From positions 6,170,515-6,234,514 of the forward strand of contig NC_080063.1 in the NCBI RefSeq assembly GCF_026212465.1: 64,000 nucleotides of DNA, read 5' to 3'. Each line of letters begins with the position of its first letter. The first letter of the stretch is position 1. The notes beneath the pieces are model-generated. The model was not told the DNA's origin. It saw only the letters and a program-made list of their open reading frames with translations, and made no database searches. The position numbers and the translations under genes are program-made. Below are positions 36,834 through 51,767 of the stretch, piece after piece. This stretch comes from Amaranthus tricolor (lineage: Eukaryota > Streptophyta > Magnoliopsida > Caryophyllales > Amaranthaceae).

Positions 36834-37247
36834 GGATCAAGTAATATAGTCATCCAAGAATTTATAAATCCTTTAGCAAAATTTAATTTGTTTGAAGGAT
36901 TGTGTTTATATATATATGTCTTGTTTTAAAAGGGAGTGATTGGGTTTTATGATTCTCTACAAAATTTTAATTTGTTAAGAGAATTAAGTATTTAATTTCA
37001 TTATCATAATTTATGAAATTTTAAGTTCTTGAAGGATTTTGTTGATGGACATGTTTTTTTTTATTTGATGATTTTATATGTGTTGATGATGAGGTTTTGA
37101 GTATTAAACATGTGTGGAAATATCAAGTGGTTGGGTGATAGAAAAATTAGTCTTGTTTGTTTTATGTTACTAATTGTGAATGTGGCCTTGTTAGAATTAT
37201 TTTGGTCATGAGATTTAAAAGGTTAGTCATTTGAATAATGAATATAT

Positions 37248-37248
<1 letters not shown>

Positions 37249-37306
<58 letters not shown>
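37249..37306. repeat. (AAT)n microsatellite, LTR 2
   Basis: A longer tract than in LTR 1, ending 'aataacaaaatttcc' as in LTR 3. Confidence 0.9.
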
Positions 37307-37309
<3 letters not shown>

Positions 37310-38037
37310 ATTTCCGGCAGCAGCAGCAGTCCTGTCTCGGAAATAGTGCTGATCCGGGAACGTTAGTCGTGTCCCGTTGTTTTATGTACCGATGCGTTAA
37401 AAAACTCGTTAAACGCTTAAAATAATTAAAAATAGTAATTGGATGTTAGAAATTATGAAATTTGGTACCTAAGGTAATTGACGCGTTCCGAACACAACGG
37501 CGAAGTCGGATTTTTCATTTGAATTTCCTAAACTGTCCAAATCGATCATTTAAGTTTCTGGTTTAAGTTTACAATTTGGAACTATCAGGAATTTGATGAA
37601 AACATTTAAAATTATCAAATCCTAGTGATGTCTTAGTAGTATGAAGTGGATTAAATGTGTAAACACGTTCTAATACGTGATTGTTTGGTGTGTGTGTGTG
37701 TGTTATTTAGGACCTCGATTCATAAGAGGGCCAAATTTCTATCATGGTTAAATATCGTTTGGTTGCAGCGCTTAAAGGTACACGCTTAGACCATACTGTT
37801 TATGTGGTTGTGCAAGTAGTGTTGTTTCATTTCTAATCGAGGTTTTGTAAATCACATAAGGATTAGACACCTCAAATAATTTGACAGGAATTAATTTGAA
37901 ATTGAGAATTTATGTATTGTCACCCAAAGGGGTTGACGTTTGGTTATATTATGTTACCCAAAGGGGTTAACGTATTGGTTTGGATTATTACAATTATTGT
38001 TCCCATGGCAGTTTTGGATCATTATGGTCACCATGGG

Positions 38038-41000
38038 TGTAACAAGAGAGGCAATCTCGATACATAATTAACATTTAATAATAATGTTTAATACAAAAAA
38101 AATATTGCGGAAGTCTCAAAATGCCGAATTTTTAAAAACTTTAAATCATAAAACTAAAACTGTTTAAAACAGAAGTAAAATATTACCTCTGATAAGAAAT
38201 ATTGTTTGCTCAAAAAGAAAAAAAAAATACATCATCATCAAGTGATCAATAAAGATACAAAAAGCAGCTAAGTTCTCGATAAATAGTAATTGCTGCGGCC
38301 TGGATCGGAACCTGAACTAAATCCTGCAAAATGCTGCCATCCATGATACGGATGACAGCCGATTGAATCGGTCAGCACTTAACGCCGAGCATAACTTCCT
38401 ATCCAGCTCAAAATACGGAAATTATACGCTACATTTACAAAATAATAATTTAAGTACGAACTTATACTTAATTGACACCACCGTATATTTTTACCATGTT
38501 CTTTTTCTGTTACATACTTTTAAGTCATTAAGATACCATTCTCGATCTTGACAGAAGTACGTTACTGCCACTTATACAATTCGGTAATCTTAACACTTGA
38601 GTAAGTTCATTTGGTTAATACTCATAACTGTACCATGCATCATAGCATCAACACTAATCAAGTTTATCAGTGATCAACAAGCACATCAATATGACACCTG
38701 ATATATGTAAGGGTCTGGTTAGGTGAGAACTGTAATCCTAAACCCTAACTGTGGTGGGAGTCGTCACCCCTCCAATACAATATTTATGCTCGAGCTCTAC
38801 AGGATAGGTAGCGAACCCCCTGTCTTACACCGCATTTTACGTGCCGGCCAACACGGACGCCGGGATTTTACATGCCGGTCCATGGTTCGACATTACCTTA
38901 CTATCAGGGTCATTCAATCAATACATTTCACACAAGTACATCACATTTTTATTACTCCAAGTTGACTTTGAATTTGAATTTGACCAACCTAAGTGGTAAC
39001 TTCATTTATTTAATATAATTCTTAATCATAACATTTAATTCACCTTTACGTCTTTATATGTTCATTACTTAATTTTTACACATTAAATTTTATTTATAAC
39101 TTTATTTTAATAGTTCACTAAATTCACACTAATAACTTAATATTTTATTAATAGTCTCCTAATTAGTATTTTCCACAAGTAGCTACTAAAATCTATTTCT
39201 CTTAAAATAAGTTCCCAAAATCAAAATTTCCAACTTTAAAATAAATAAAATTTATTCTCCTCACAAAATCAAACATTCTAATTAAAATTCAAGTTAAACT
39301 GCAACCTTTGGATAAGTTTTCAAAATTCAACAAGTTTACCAAAAAAATAATTATTTCAAGTTTGGAAAAACAAGTAAACTTATTAGATTCGCGAAAATCA
39401 ACATTCTAGTTATAAAACAAATAAAACTTATAATTTCACAAAAAATCAATATTTCACACATAGTTTAAGAACATGTTTACTAAAAATACTTTTACATATT
39501 TTTATATAAATTTTGGTCAAATAGTTAGCAGATAAAATATTATTTTGTACTAAATAATTAAATGTCACAAAAGTTATTATTATTTTTTTTAATTATGAAA
39601 TCTCATATATTCAAGAAAATCACTTCAATATTTAATAACTTATAAAGCTTTCTCAAAAATAACTTTTAAGATTTTATTTTAATATTATCACAAAATAGCT
39701 TATAATAATATAAAAAGAATAAATCAAACTCTTTTTCTTTTAATATGATAATGGTCGAATGGCCTATGAGTATTTCGGGGCCTTTTTTTTTCACTAATAA
39801 AACAACTTCATTTAATTTATTATAGTAAATTCAAGATTTAAATAATTAACATAACCACTAAAAAAAACAAATAAAAAAATAAAAACATTACACAATAACT
39901 TAGAAATTTACTATAAGTCTATAACTTTAAGGATAAACTTAAATCTCATAATAAAGTATAATAACAATATTCTTAATATAATCATACTTAGTAAAATACG
40001 TTCATAAAATAACTTACTACCTTATAAACTAGTTTGAAGACTAACATAAACATATTAATACAAAATTCTAACATAAAATACATTCTTAAATATAATAACA
40101 TTTCTAATGTAACACATAACTCATAAATATATTATTACTAGTTTATAACATGAATCATGCTTAATATCATTAGAATATAATTTTGCACTCAACTTCTTAA
40201 ACTTGTTCAAAGACTATTAGATTAACATACTAAATATACTTTTAGCATACACATACTTAATATAATCTTGATCATAATTTCATTAAACTAACTTCCACTA
40301 AAATATATCAACATATTTCATACTTTACATATTATAAAGTAAATATAATGTAAAATTCCACAAAAAGAGTAGGGTAAGAAGTTATACCATACTAACACCA
40401 AGGATTAGTACTAAGTACTAATTAGAAAAATAATAAGAAATAAGATCCTTCAAGATAGATAATAATGCTCCAAAGATAATTAATCCCAACTCCCAAAATA
40501 ATGATGATGATTTAAGCTAAGTAAAGAGTGTTCTAAGCTCCATGTTCTTTAATTTCTTCAATTAATAAAGGTATTAATGTAGTAAGATTTTAATGAAGTG
40601 AAAATATAAGAAAGAATGTTAGAAAGATTTGATGATGGTGGTGTAAGTGATCTCATGGCTAAGGGGGGTATTTATAATGGGTTTGGGCAACTTTGTAGTT
40701 CATTAGATTGTATGAAAAAGAGTGTTAGGAGTATAGAAGAAGATTAACTTGTGTAAGTGATTTAGAGTGTGTAAGTGAATGTGTAAGAGTTGGAGTGTGT
40801 AAGTGAATGTGTAAGAGTTGGAGTGTGTAAGTGAATGTGTAAGAGTTTGGAGTGTAGAAGAAGGTTAGCTTGTGTAAGGAAATGGTGATAGCTTGTGTAA
40901 GTGATGAACATCATCATGGGTTACCATAGAAAGGATTTTGGTTCATCAAAATTTTGTTCTAATATGTACAAGTGAATATACTTTAAAATAATGGGTAAAT

Positions 41001-41421
41001 TTGATCATGAAAATATGTAGTTTATTTAAAATTTTGCTTAAACTATACTTAATGTTAATAATAAAAATACGACTCATTTTTATGTATAAAATAATTATAT
41101 CAAAATTATAAGGTTAAATAATAAGTAGTAATGTTAATTTAAGGAAGAAAGTTAAAAAGTAACGTTTTACAAAATCGTGAATATAATAATAAAAACTTAC
41201 TTTTCGTACTATAAAATAATAAAATAATATTTTAGTGCTTATAAAAAGATTTTAAACAAAATACTATTTTAAAGTTTAATATTTGAAAGAAATTACAAAA
41301 TCGGAAAAGATTTAGGAATTAAAGATGGTTTGAAATGGATAATCAAAGGATTAGAGATTTGATTTGAAAATTCAGAATAATTAATCGGAAGATTAATATT
41401 AAGAATTTTGAGTTTGTTACA
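38038..41421. mobile_element. E2 copy 2: solo LTR nested in LTR 2
   Basis: 3384 bp, the same length as copies 1 and 3, at the same site with the same atggg duplication (38033-38037 and 41422-41426). No base difference from copy 1 was noticed by eye. Confidence 0.9.
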
Positions 41422-42174
41422 ATGGGGGTATGCATACTTTAGCCTTTGACGACCCGAACAGGACGGGCAACGTCTTAGGTCGGTGATTGCCTTGGGATTA
41501 GCTCTCCCAAGTGTATTCCTCCAAAAGGATTGGATTTATACTTGAACGACCCGAACAGGACGGGCAACGTTACAAGTTGGAATTATCTAATAATGAATGA
41601 TTTATACTTGAACGACCCGAACAGGACGGGCAACGTTACAAGTTGGGATTAACTAATAATGAATGTATTAGAGCCTATGCATGCTAGGATAAACATATTG
41701 CTTGTATTCAACCTGATTGATATTTGTATGAAGTCTCTGACGTGCATTGGTTTGTTTCTTTTGAACCTACTGTGTGTTGTCATACGACGACTAGTAGGTT
41801 GATTGCAGGTGGGGTTTGGAGTGAGGTCTCGACTTAGAACCCGTAATCATCAAGACTATGCTTTTACCTTTTTGTATTGGATTATGAGTAGAAAGAAACT
41901 CCCTACTTATGTAACAGGAGATAGTGTAGTTTACTTTTCGCTTCCGCTTATTTCAATTAGTTTGTCTAGAGGCCTTTAGGCTCTCGAGTTGTACGTAAGA
42001 GCTTCCGCTGACTTATTTTCTTTCACGCTGGTACTGTTTTCTGTTTTAGCTATATTTCTTTATCGACGGAACGTTGACGATCCTAGAGGAAAGTCTTCTC
42101 TAGAGTCCAAAGAGTGAACCGGAATCTGTATTTTCATATGGATTTCCGGGTCACTTAAACCGGACCGTTACAAT

Positions 42175-42188
42175 TGGTATCAGAGCCA
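42175..42188 (+). other. Primer binding site, initiator tRNA-Met, copy 2
   Basis: 'tggtatcagagcca' two bases after LTR 2, as at 28499. Confidence 0.95.
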
Positions 42189-42342
42189 ACGTTCCTCAGA
42201 TGATAAAGGAATAAACGACCTTACAGAGAGCTGGGAAGTAGTCCTTAGGACGTAAATTTGTTGATATGTGTTTGTGTTGTATGTTGTTAGGTGATAAGTA
42301 ATGTTTTATTTTTTTTTGTTCTTTCGTGTAGAATTAGGAAAT

Positions 42343-43076
42343 ATGAATAAGGGAAAAACACCTATGGACTTGCACACCCCTAGTGACTCTAGGGAAACAC
42401 CGATGTTTAACCCAGAGACTGTCTGGAGAGAAGTCTCTAATGATGATATTTGGAGGATAAGGGATGGTAAAGTATCCGGGATTATAGGGAAAGGATGCTA
42501 ATGGTTAAAACAAAAGCCGAAAGGGTATGTTACGACTTAGAGCTGGACCTAAATAGGTTGTATCATTTATCCGAGACTAGGAGGGGAGTAGAACTTACAC
42601 AGGGGAAGCCTAGTGGGGTTAATCATCGAGAAGAACCCCTAGAAGAGGAAAAACCCATGGAAGAGGGAGAACTCAACTTAGGGTATAAACCTGAACTAGC
42701 TGTGAAATCAATGGAGGAACGGATCTTACCTGATCTGCCACGAGTGGAACCTGAGGTTCAGTCTGAGAGTGATATTGAAATGTGGGAGCCTTTGCGGGAA
42801 CCACCTACTTATATAGAGATTTCCAGCGAAGATGAGAGAAGGAATTGGGGGTCCCATTATGATTTGTATGACTATGAGACTGGGTATGATAGTGAGTGGT
42901 CAGAGGAGGAGGACCCCGAAGAGGAAGTACCAACAAACCACCCTATGGATAGTGACAGTGAATCAGAAGAAGCAAATTCGAATTCCAGCTCAGATTCTGG
43001 GGAAGACGGGGATGATGAAGACTTTGATATAGCAAGTTATGACGAGACTGTTGAATTTTGGGACGCTTGGCGTTAA
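42343..43076 (+). pseudogene. Acidic extra ORF upstream of gag, copy 2 (frameshifted)
   Basis: Same sequence as 28667-29400, offset by 13,676 bases, with the same frame change near 42490. The second frame is 42495-43076. That both copies share the lesion shows it came before the duplication. Confidence 0.6.
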
Positions 43077-43277
43077 ATGTTTTACTTCTTTTCTTAGTAC
43101 CTTTCCTTTAGTTATTTTTCTTTTAAGTTATTATCTTCTATGAATAATGTAAATGCTTTGCGTGAATCAGTTATGATGTATTAGGGAATATCAATATTAT
43201 AATAAGATTATGTTCTTCTTTTAATGAGGTGTTATGTGCATTATATATTTGAAACACTTTTACAATATTTTATTAAG

Positions 43278-43537
<260 letters not shown>

Positions 43538-43662
43538 CTATGTACTAATAAATAAGTAATTAAATGTTAAGTCAAAAACTCAGCAAAACTCTGTTCTTTC
43601 TCCTAAACTTTCGAATCTTAGGACGTTCTTGTGATTAGTACCTTTTCTTTCGCTTAAAGAAG

Positions 43663-46600
43663 ATGCCTCCGATTCCTAGGAAAAGTGTAACAACCCGACT
43701 TACCGTTGACTGGGTAAACAGGGTCATCACTGGGTTCGTTTCCCAAGAAACTGAAATCACACTTCCAAAACTCGAGCAAAGGAATCACAAGCTCTTCAAC
43801 GTGACTAACTCAGCTAAATCCCAAAACCAACATCTAACTAAAACACAAGATAATCATACAATTCTCTACAAGTGCGATATAACCAGCACAGCCAAAACAA
43901 ATTTACATTTATCCAAAATTCCTAATACAAATCTATAATTCCTAAGTACTCAGCTCAATTAACATCCTTGGAAACTCTATTCACCTTCGCTAATCCATTA
44001 TTCCCGACTGGTTCCGATCTGTAGACAAGCTAAAAGATGGAAACAACAAGGAATCAGATTAAACTGAGTGAGAAGCAACAATCCAAAACAATTAAACACA
44101 GCAATTCAAAATAATGGTTTAAAAGCAACATCAGTTTCCTAGATCTATGTGCGCACAGGAAGTCTAGTTGAGAGGAACATCCATAGCTCTAAGGCTATGT
44201 CTCTCTCGGGTGAAGCTAGTCAATATCTCAATGACAATTCGCTTCAAAAACAGGGAGTAGGGAACCATGTTCCTCAACTCCGTCAATGACCAGCCCGCAA
44301 GCCCGATCCATTGACCATATCAATATCAGCATAATCATTCATAAACATTTATCACATTCATATAAATTTCACAAACTTTAAATAAACATTTTACAAATGG
44401 TAGCCTGGCCAGACCCCTTTTAAGGGACTGTTACTACTCACCAAAAAGAACGCTTCAAGAGGCCAAGTCTGCTACCCCGCGCTTATTAGAAGGGCTCTTC
44501 GATAATGTCGCTTCCTGAAGCATAACAAATATAGCATCACAACAACGCATACGATACTTCAGCTAGGTTCATTTAATTCATTACTACTCTTCCTAACAAT
44601 GCATAGATCCAATAGCTATTCTAATATTTCGAATCATTTAAATCTCACATGTTCTATTCTAATCTCCCGATTTTCCACCAAGATTTTATAACCACGACCT
44701 ATAATTGTCAATTTTTCTTCAAGATTAACGACGTCTATAACTTCCTTAGTTTCCTTTGTAATTCCAACTACTACAAAAAGATAGACATTTTAACTCATCA
44801 TTACCAATACTTTTAAGAATCATATAATTAAATCAAGAACCCCGATTATCCAATATTTCACCACATTCATATATTTCTCGACCTATATTTAACATTATTT
44901 ATCCACAATCCTTATTTTCCAATATGCACATTTAACCACAAAGATAAGTATTCTAATCTACAATCCACAAGTCCACAAGAATCTAATACCTCATCCAAGA
45001 ATATTAAATTATTTACAATTAATCTTTACAACTATCCTTCAAACAATTACATAATCCCAACATTTCTTCAATCCAAACTAATCATCTCAAGATCCATCAA
45101 ATCATACTCATCATCATATAACTTACTAATAATACATTTTCCATGAATTTTCCAATTAAACACCAATATATTCATTCAAACTTAACATTAAAAATCCTCA
45201 AAGAATCACATAATACCTTCAAGAATATCAAATTATAGATACTTTACCCATAACTCTTGTTTTAGCATTTCTAATCATCATATAACAGTAAAACTTTGAT
45301 CTTTAATTCACTATTTACATCTTATTAAACTGGAAGTAAACATTCTAACCACAATCGCTATTGCTCATAAAGAATTAATAATCCATCTAAAATATTCAAT
45401 CATCTAACAATTAGCTCTTGACGAGTATCCACAATCAAAATGATTAATCTCAACTTCACCTAAATCTATCAATCAACATAATACCCATAACAAGTTCTCA
45501 AATCAACAAACATCTAATATATCATCTAAGAGCATCACTTTACTCAATTACTTGTCATCATCATCGTCAAAACCACCTTGAACAACTAGCATTTACATGA
45601 GAAATTCATTAACCTAACCAAAATCAGGACATCATCATCATCATTAGCCATAAATTCCTACTTCCTAACAATAATTATCCAATATCTCAAATCCAACTAA
45701 TAATCCCAATCAACATAACTCATCCAATTAGTTTATATAAATTCAAGATTCAATAAAATTTAGCATTTAACACATGATTAATAAATTATTCAATTAAAAG
45801 TACATGAATCAGAGTATACCCATCAAGAAAACAGAGAAGGGCTTAAGACAACTACCTTCTGTTCAGCTACCAGAAACAAGGAGGAAAACGGACTTAATGC
45901 TTGATTCTTCACGGTTTGAATTGGATGTTTAATCACAAGATTGAAGCTCACTCCTTCTCCCCTAACTCGGCAGAAATCAGAGACAAGGAGAAAGGATTTC
46001 GATGCTACTTTGATTTCACACAGCCTTTCGAAATTCAGAGGAAGAAGAACCCAATTTCTTCGAAAATCAAAGACAAGGGACGGCGGGATGAGAGCATGGG
46101 TTTCGAAGGTCTTGAGGATACAAAGAAGGGTTTGAAAATGATGATGAATAGTGACGGAATGAGAAGGAAGGGAAATGGGGAAAGGGAATGTCGGTTTAGG
46201 AGAAGGGGACGGGAAGGGAAATGGAAATTGGGGAAAATGGGTTTCTGATTTTTGGGTATTAATTTTAGTTAGTTTTTTTTTTTTTTTTATGTCATCATTA
46301 TAGTTATTATGATTATTATTATTATTATTAATACTTAACCCACTTGATTCACGATAATTTTCTAATTAGTTTAAAGCCCAAAATGATTTTATTTGTTTTA
46401 AATTTCCGAATGTCACAAAAAGACTGTTTAGAAGCGGTGCTAACCGTACACTAAGGAGTTTAGTAAGAGCTCTTGCGGATCTGGGCACTCCACGAGAGAG
46501 ATCTGTGTCGGAATTAGCTTCTGAGATGAGCAAGAGGATCAGTCAGAGCAAACCCTCGACTTTCAATGGTAAAGGGGAACCATCGAAACTCGAACTCTGG

Positions 46601-49600
46601 TTAAGGGAATTTGACAAACTTTTTGATGTGGTTGAGTGCCCAGAAGAACTGAAGGTCAACTAGGCTGCGTTTTATTTGGTTGGTGAAGCCGACTATTGGT
46701 AGGCAAATAGTAGATCTGGGTTATTAGAACAAGCTGATGGAGTCTTTAATTGGGATTTGTTTAAAAGGGCTATGCGAGAGAAATTCTACCCTTTGCACGT
46801 GAGAAAAGATAAGTCAAACGAGTTTGCTCGTTTGGAGATGGGAGACATGAATGTTGATGAATATTATCGAAAGTTTATGGAATATATTCAGTACTGTTCT
46901 GATGATGTTTCCACTGAGGATAAAAAGATGCAGCGATTTGAACTAGGATTGTCATATGACATTCAAAAACATATTGAGAGCGATCGCTATAACACCCTGG
47001 AACAGATGTACAAGCGTGCGTCTCAAATAGGGAATATTCTGAGGAAGGAGAAAGAAAAAGAGAAGAGTAATGTCTCTAAGAAGAGGAAAGAGGTTGCAGG
47101 CCAGACATTAGGGAATTCGTCGGATTTTTTTTTCAGAAGAAAGCAAGAACTTTCGGAAATTTTCAGGGAAGTAGGTCTAGTACAAATTCTGGATTTAGGG
47201 GAAACGCGAAGCCTGCTAAGCCATTACTGGACCGAGATGGCAATGAAAGTAAGTATTTATGTAGGAGATGCAGGAGAAATCATCCCGGAAAGGATTGTGA
47301 GGGAAAGTTGGTTGAATGTAATTTTTGCCACAAGAAGGGACATAGGGAGTATGAATGCTACATCAAGAAAGGGAGCGAGAGTCAACAGCCGAGTGGGCAA
47401 CACCGGCAGCAGAATTCGAATAACTCCGGAAGGCAAGTCAACCTGCAGCACGAAAATGGTAATGGTAATCATGGAGATACTGCTCAGAGGTTTCAACGAC
47501 CTGTTAGTGGGGGACAAGGCCGGGTGCATGGAAACCAGATCGAAGGGTCAGGTATGCAACGTGGGGGTAATCAAGTGGGAGGAATAAATGCACAGCCGAT
47601 TGGTAGACGGGTATCTGCGGTCAGTGCAAGGGAAGCTGACCAAGCAACGGATGTAGTTACAGGTACATTCACTATTCATTCTGTAGCTGTTAATGTACTT
47701 TTTGATTCGGGTGCAACATGTTCTTTTCTTGCAAAGAGTAAGGTAGAGGAGTTGAATTTAGGAACGTTTAAGAAAGTTTCTTATACAGTGTCTGTTCCAT
47801 CGGGAAAATTGTACAATTGTGATAGATTGTATAAGGAGGTACCCTTGAGAATAGGGAAGGTCATTTTTCCTTGTGACTTGTATGTGTTAGATATGGAAGG
47901 CTTAGAGGTAATTTTGAGGATGGACTGGTTAGAAAAATATAAAGCCACTATAGAATGTAGGGAGCAAAGAGTGTCGCTAGAAGGACTAAGAAGGGGAAAG
48001 GCTAGATACCGGAAATTTCAAAAAGGACCCCGAACGAATTTGGTGTCGACCTTAGAATTGCAAAGACTCATGAGGCAAGGACACCCTGTGTACTTATGTC
48101 ATATCAGCCAAGTGGGGGAGAAGGAGGAGGATCCTAAAAATATTGCAGTGGTGAATGAATTTTTAGATGTTTTCCCTGATGAGATTCCCGGCATGCCACC
48201 TCAACTGGAAATTGATTTCACTATAGACTTGGTGCCTGGACGGGACCGATTTCTAAGGCCCCTTATCGCATGGCTCCGAAGGAGATGGAGGAATTAAAGT
48301 CTCAGCCTGACGAATTATTAGACAAGGGTTATATCCGACCTAGTGTTTCCCTTGGGGGGGCTCCAGTTCTTTTTGTGAGGAAGAAGGATGACAGTTTGAG
48401 ATTATGTATTAATTGAACTAAATAAGGTGACCATTAAGAACAAAAACCCGTTACCCCGCATGGACGATTATTTGATCAATTGAGAGGAGCTGGGATCTTT
48501 TCAAAAATTGATTTAAGATCGGGTTATCACCAGCTAAGAATAGTTGGAGGGGATATATATAAAACAGCTTTTAGAACATGTTATGGACATTATGAGTTCA
48601 CTGTGATGCCTTTTGGATTAACAAATGCTCCAGCTGCATTCATGTGTTTGATGAATCAAGTATTTGGTGCGTTTTTGGATAAGTTCGTGGTAGTCTTTAT
48701 TGATGACCTATTGGTCTATTCGAAAGACTGGGATGATCATGAGAAACATCTACGTTTAGTCTTGCAAACCCTGCGAGAAAATAAGTTGTACGCGAAATTG
48801 TCGAAGTGTAACTTTTGGTTGGAAAAGGTCTCATTTTTCGGACATTTGTTTCTAAGGAGGCCGTCTCGGTTAATCCGGCAAAAATAGAGGCAGCTCGAAG
48901 TTGGTCGTCACCAAAGAATGTCACCGAAGTACGAAGTTTCTTGGGCTTGGCTGGGTATTACCGTCGTTTTGTCAAGGATTTCTCGCGTATTGCCCGGCCT
49001 ATGACTTCGTTGATGAAGAAAGAGAAGAAGTTCGAGTGGACTGACGAGTGTGAACAGGCCTTCGTGACTTTGAAGGAAAGGTTAACTACGGCCCCTGTTC
49101 TTACTCTACCTGACCCAAAGTTGGATTATACTGTTTACAGTGATGCATCGAAGAAAGGATTGGGTTGTGTACTGATGCAGGACCGTAAGGTGATTGCTTA
49201 CGCATCACGACAATTGAAAGTACATGAAGTTAATTATCCTACCCATGATCTGGAGCTAGCTGCTATAATGTTTGCTCTCAAAATATGGCGGCATTACTTG
49301 TGTGGCGTTAAATGTAGAATCTACACTGATCATCAGAGTCTGAAGTATCTCTATACTCAGCCCTACTTAAACATGCGACAACGTCGGTGGCTAAAGTTGA
49401 TGACGGATTATGATTTGGAGTTCATATATCATGAAGGACGAGCGAACTTAGTAGCCGATGCATTGAGTAGGAAGTCTAATCCCTCATTGTCCGCCTTAGA
49501 TGGAGTTGAAGAGTTACATCGGGATTTTGCCAGATTAAATTTGGAAATGGTACGTAAAGGTGAGTTACAGGGGTGTCTGAATGCTTTGTCTATTCGACCT

Positions 49601-50561
49601 TTGTTCTTTGAAGAAATTTTGAATTCCCAAGATAACGATCCAAAACTGTTGAAGTTAAAGGAACAAGCTCGGGAAGGAAAAGCAGAGGGATTCTTTGTTC
49701 ATGAAGATGGGAGCTTGAGGTTCAATGGTCGCTGGTGTTTGCCGACAGGGGAAGAATCTTTGAAGGAACGTATCTTGGATGAGGCCCATTATACGAAATT
49801 TTCAGTCCATCCGGGCAGTGACAAAATGTATCAAGACCTTAAGTTAATGTTTTGGTGGTCTGGGTTGAAGAAGGATATTGCGGATTATTTCTCGCGCTGT
49901 TTGACTTTTCAAAAAGTTAAAAGTGAGCATAAAAGACCAGGAGGTTTACTACAACCTTTGGAGATACAGGTATGGAAATGGGATGGTATTTCTATGGATT
50001 TTGTTGTGGGTTTATCCCGGATGAAGGCAGGAAATGATGCGTTATGGGTCATAGTGGATTGTTTGACTAAATCAGCACGTTTCATCCCTATGACTGTCGT
50101 TGGGAGATGGAACAATTAGCTCGAGCTTACATTAAGTATGTCATGCGATTTCACGGTGTGCCCCGTACTATTGTGTCCGATAGAGATACACGGTATTTAT
50201 CACAATTTTGGCAAACCTTGCAACAAGCAATGGGTACTACGTTGCTTTATAGTATGTCTTTCCATCCGCAGACGGATGGGCAGACAGAACGGACAAATCA
50301 GATTTTAGAAGATATGTTGCGCGCTATTGCCATGGAATGGCAAGGGTCGTGGGATGAACATTTGGACCTGGTCGAATTTTCTTACAACAACAGTTATCAG
50401 GCATCTATACAGATGGCTCCATTCGAGGCTTTGTATGGGTGTCGTTGTCGTAGTCCGGTTTATTAGGATGATTTCACCGAAGCGGTGACCTTGGGACCTG
50501 AGTTGTTGTTCCAGATGACTGAGAAAGTGAAGTTGATAAGGGATCGTTTGAAAGCGGCACA
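43663..50561 (+). pseudogene. gag-pol of the Gypsy element, copy 2, broken
   Basis: The same as 29935-36833, offset by 13,728 bases, with E3 in the same place. Every lesion checked is shared with copy 1: the two early gag stops (46661, 46700), the T-run frame change near 47128, the stops near 48414, the change near 48830, the integrase stop at 50464 and the terminal deletion. Motif positions: protease about 47702, FIDD about 48696, RNase H about 49133, integrase zinc finger about 49786. Shared lesions mean the copy was made by DNA recombination from a dead parent. Confidence 0.92.
43686..46417 (-). mobile_element. E3 copy 2: solo LTR inside gag
   Basis: The same 2732-bp solo LTR with aaaag duplications at 43681-43685 and 46418-46422. 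Same length and site as copy 1. Confidence 0.88.
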
Positions 50562-50978
50562 GGATCAAGTAATATAGTCATCCAAGAATTTATAAATCCT
50601 TTAGCAAAATTTAATTTGTTTGAAGGATTGTGTTTATATATATATGTCTTGTTTTAAAAGGGAGTGATTGGGTTTTATGATTCTCTACAAAATTTTAATT
50701 TGTTAAGAGAATTAAGTATTTAATTTCATTATCATAATTTATGAAATTTTAAGTTCTTGAAGGATTTTGTTGATGGACATGTTTTTTTTTATTTGATGAT
50801 TTTATATGTGTTGATGATGAGGTTTTGAGTATTAAACATGTGTGGAAATATCAAGTGGTTGGGTGATAGAAAAATTAGTCTTGTTTGTTTTATGTTACTA
50901 ATTGTGAATGTGGCCTTGTTAGAATTATTTTGGTCATGAGATTTAAAAGGTTAGTCATTTGAATAATGAATATATGTA

Positions 50979-50979
50979 A

Positions 50980-51036
<57 letters not shown>
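50979..51036. repeat. (AAT)n microsatellite, LTR 3
   Basis: Trinucleotide run preceded by 'tatatgtaaa' as in LTR 1 and followed by 'aataacaaaatt' as in LTR 2. Confidence 0.9.
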
Positions 51037-51039
<3 letters not shown>

Positions 51040-51767
51040 ATTTCCGGCAGCAGCAGCAGTCCTGTCTCGGAAATAGTGCTGATCCGGGAACGTTAGTCGT
51101 GTCCCGTTGTTTTATGTACCGATGCGTTAAAAAACTCGTTAAACGCTTAAAATAATTAAAAATAGTAATTGGATGTTAGAAATTATGAAATTTGGTACCT
51201 AAGGTAATTGACGCGTTCCGAACACAACGGCGAAGTCGGATTTTTCATTTGAATTTCCTAAACTGTCCAAATCGATCATTTAAGTTTCTGGTTTAAGTTT
51301 ACAATTTGGAACTATCAGGAATTTGATGAAAACATTTAAAATTATCAAATCCTAGTGATGTCTTAGTAGTATGAAGTGGATTAAATGTGTAAACACGTTC
51401 TAATACGTGATTGTTTGGTGTGTGTGTGTGTGTTATTTAGGACCTCGATTCATAAGAGGGCCAAATTTCTATCATGGTTAAATATCGTTTGGTTGCAGCG
51501 CTTAAAGGTACACGCTTAGACCATACTGTTTATGTGGTTGTGCAAGTAGTGTTGTTTCATTTCTAATCGAGGTTTTGTAAATCACATAAGGATTAGACAC
51601 CTCAAATAATTTGACAGGAATTAATTTGAAATTGAGAATTTATGTATTGTCACCCAAAGGGGTTGACGTTTGGTTATATTATGTTACCCAAAGGGGTTAA
51701 CGTATTGGTTTGGATTATTACAATTATTGTTCCCATGGCAGTTTTGGATCATTATGGTCACCATGGG

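Larger units (their letters stand above)
36834..42172 (+). repeat. LTR 2, truncated at its 5' end
   Basis: It begins at the point equal to 23171 of LTR 1 ('ggatcaagtaatatag'), joined directly to integrase. It lacks the first 815 bases of the LTR. It contains E2 copy 2 and ends 'ccgttaca'. It shares the LTR 3 bases at the diagnostic sites 36898 and 37643. Confidence 0.92.
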
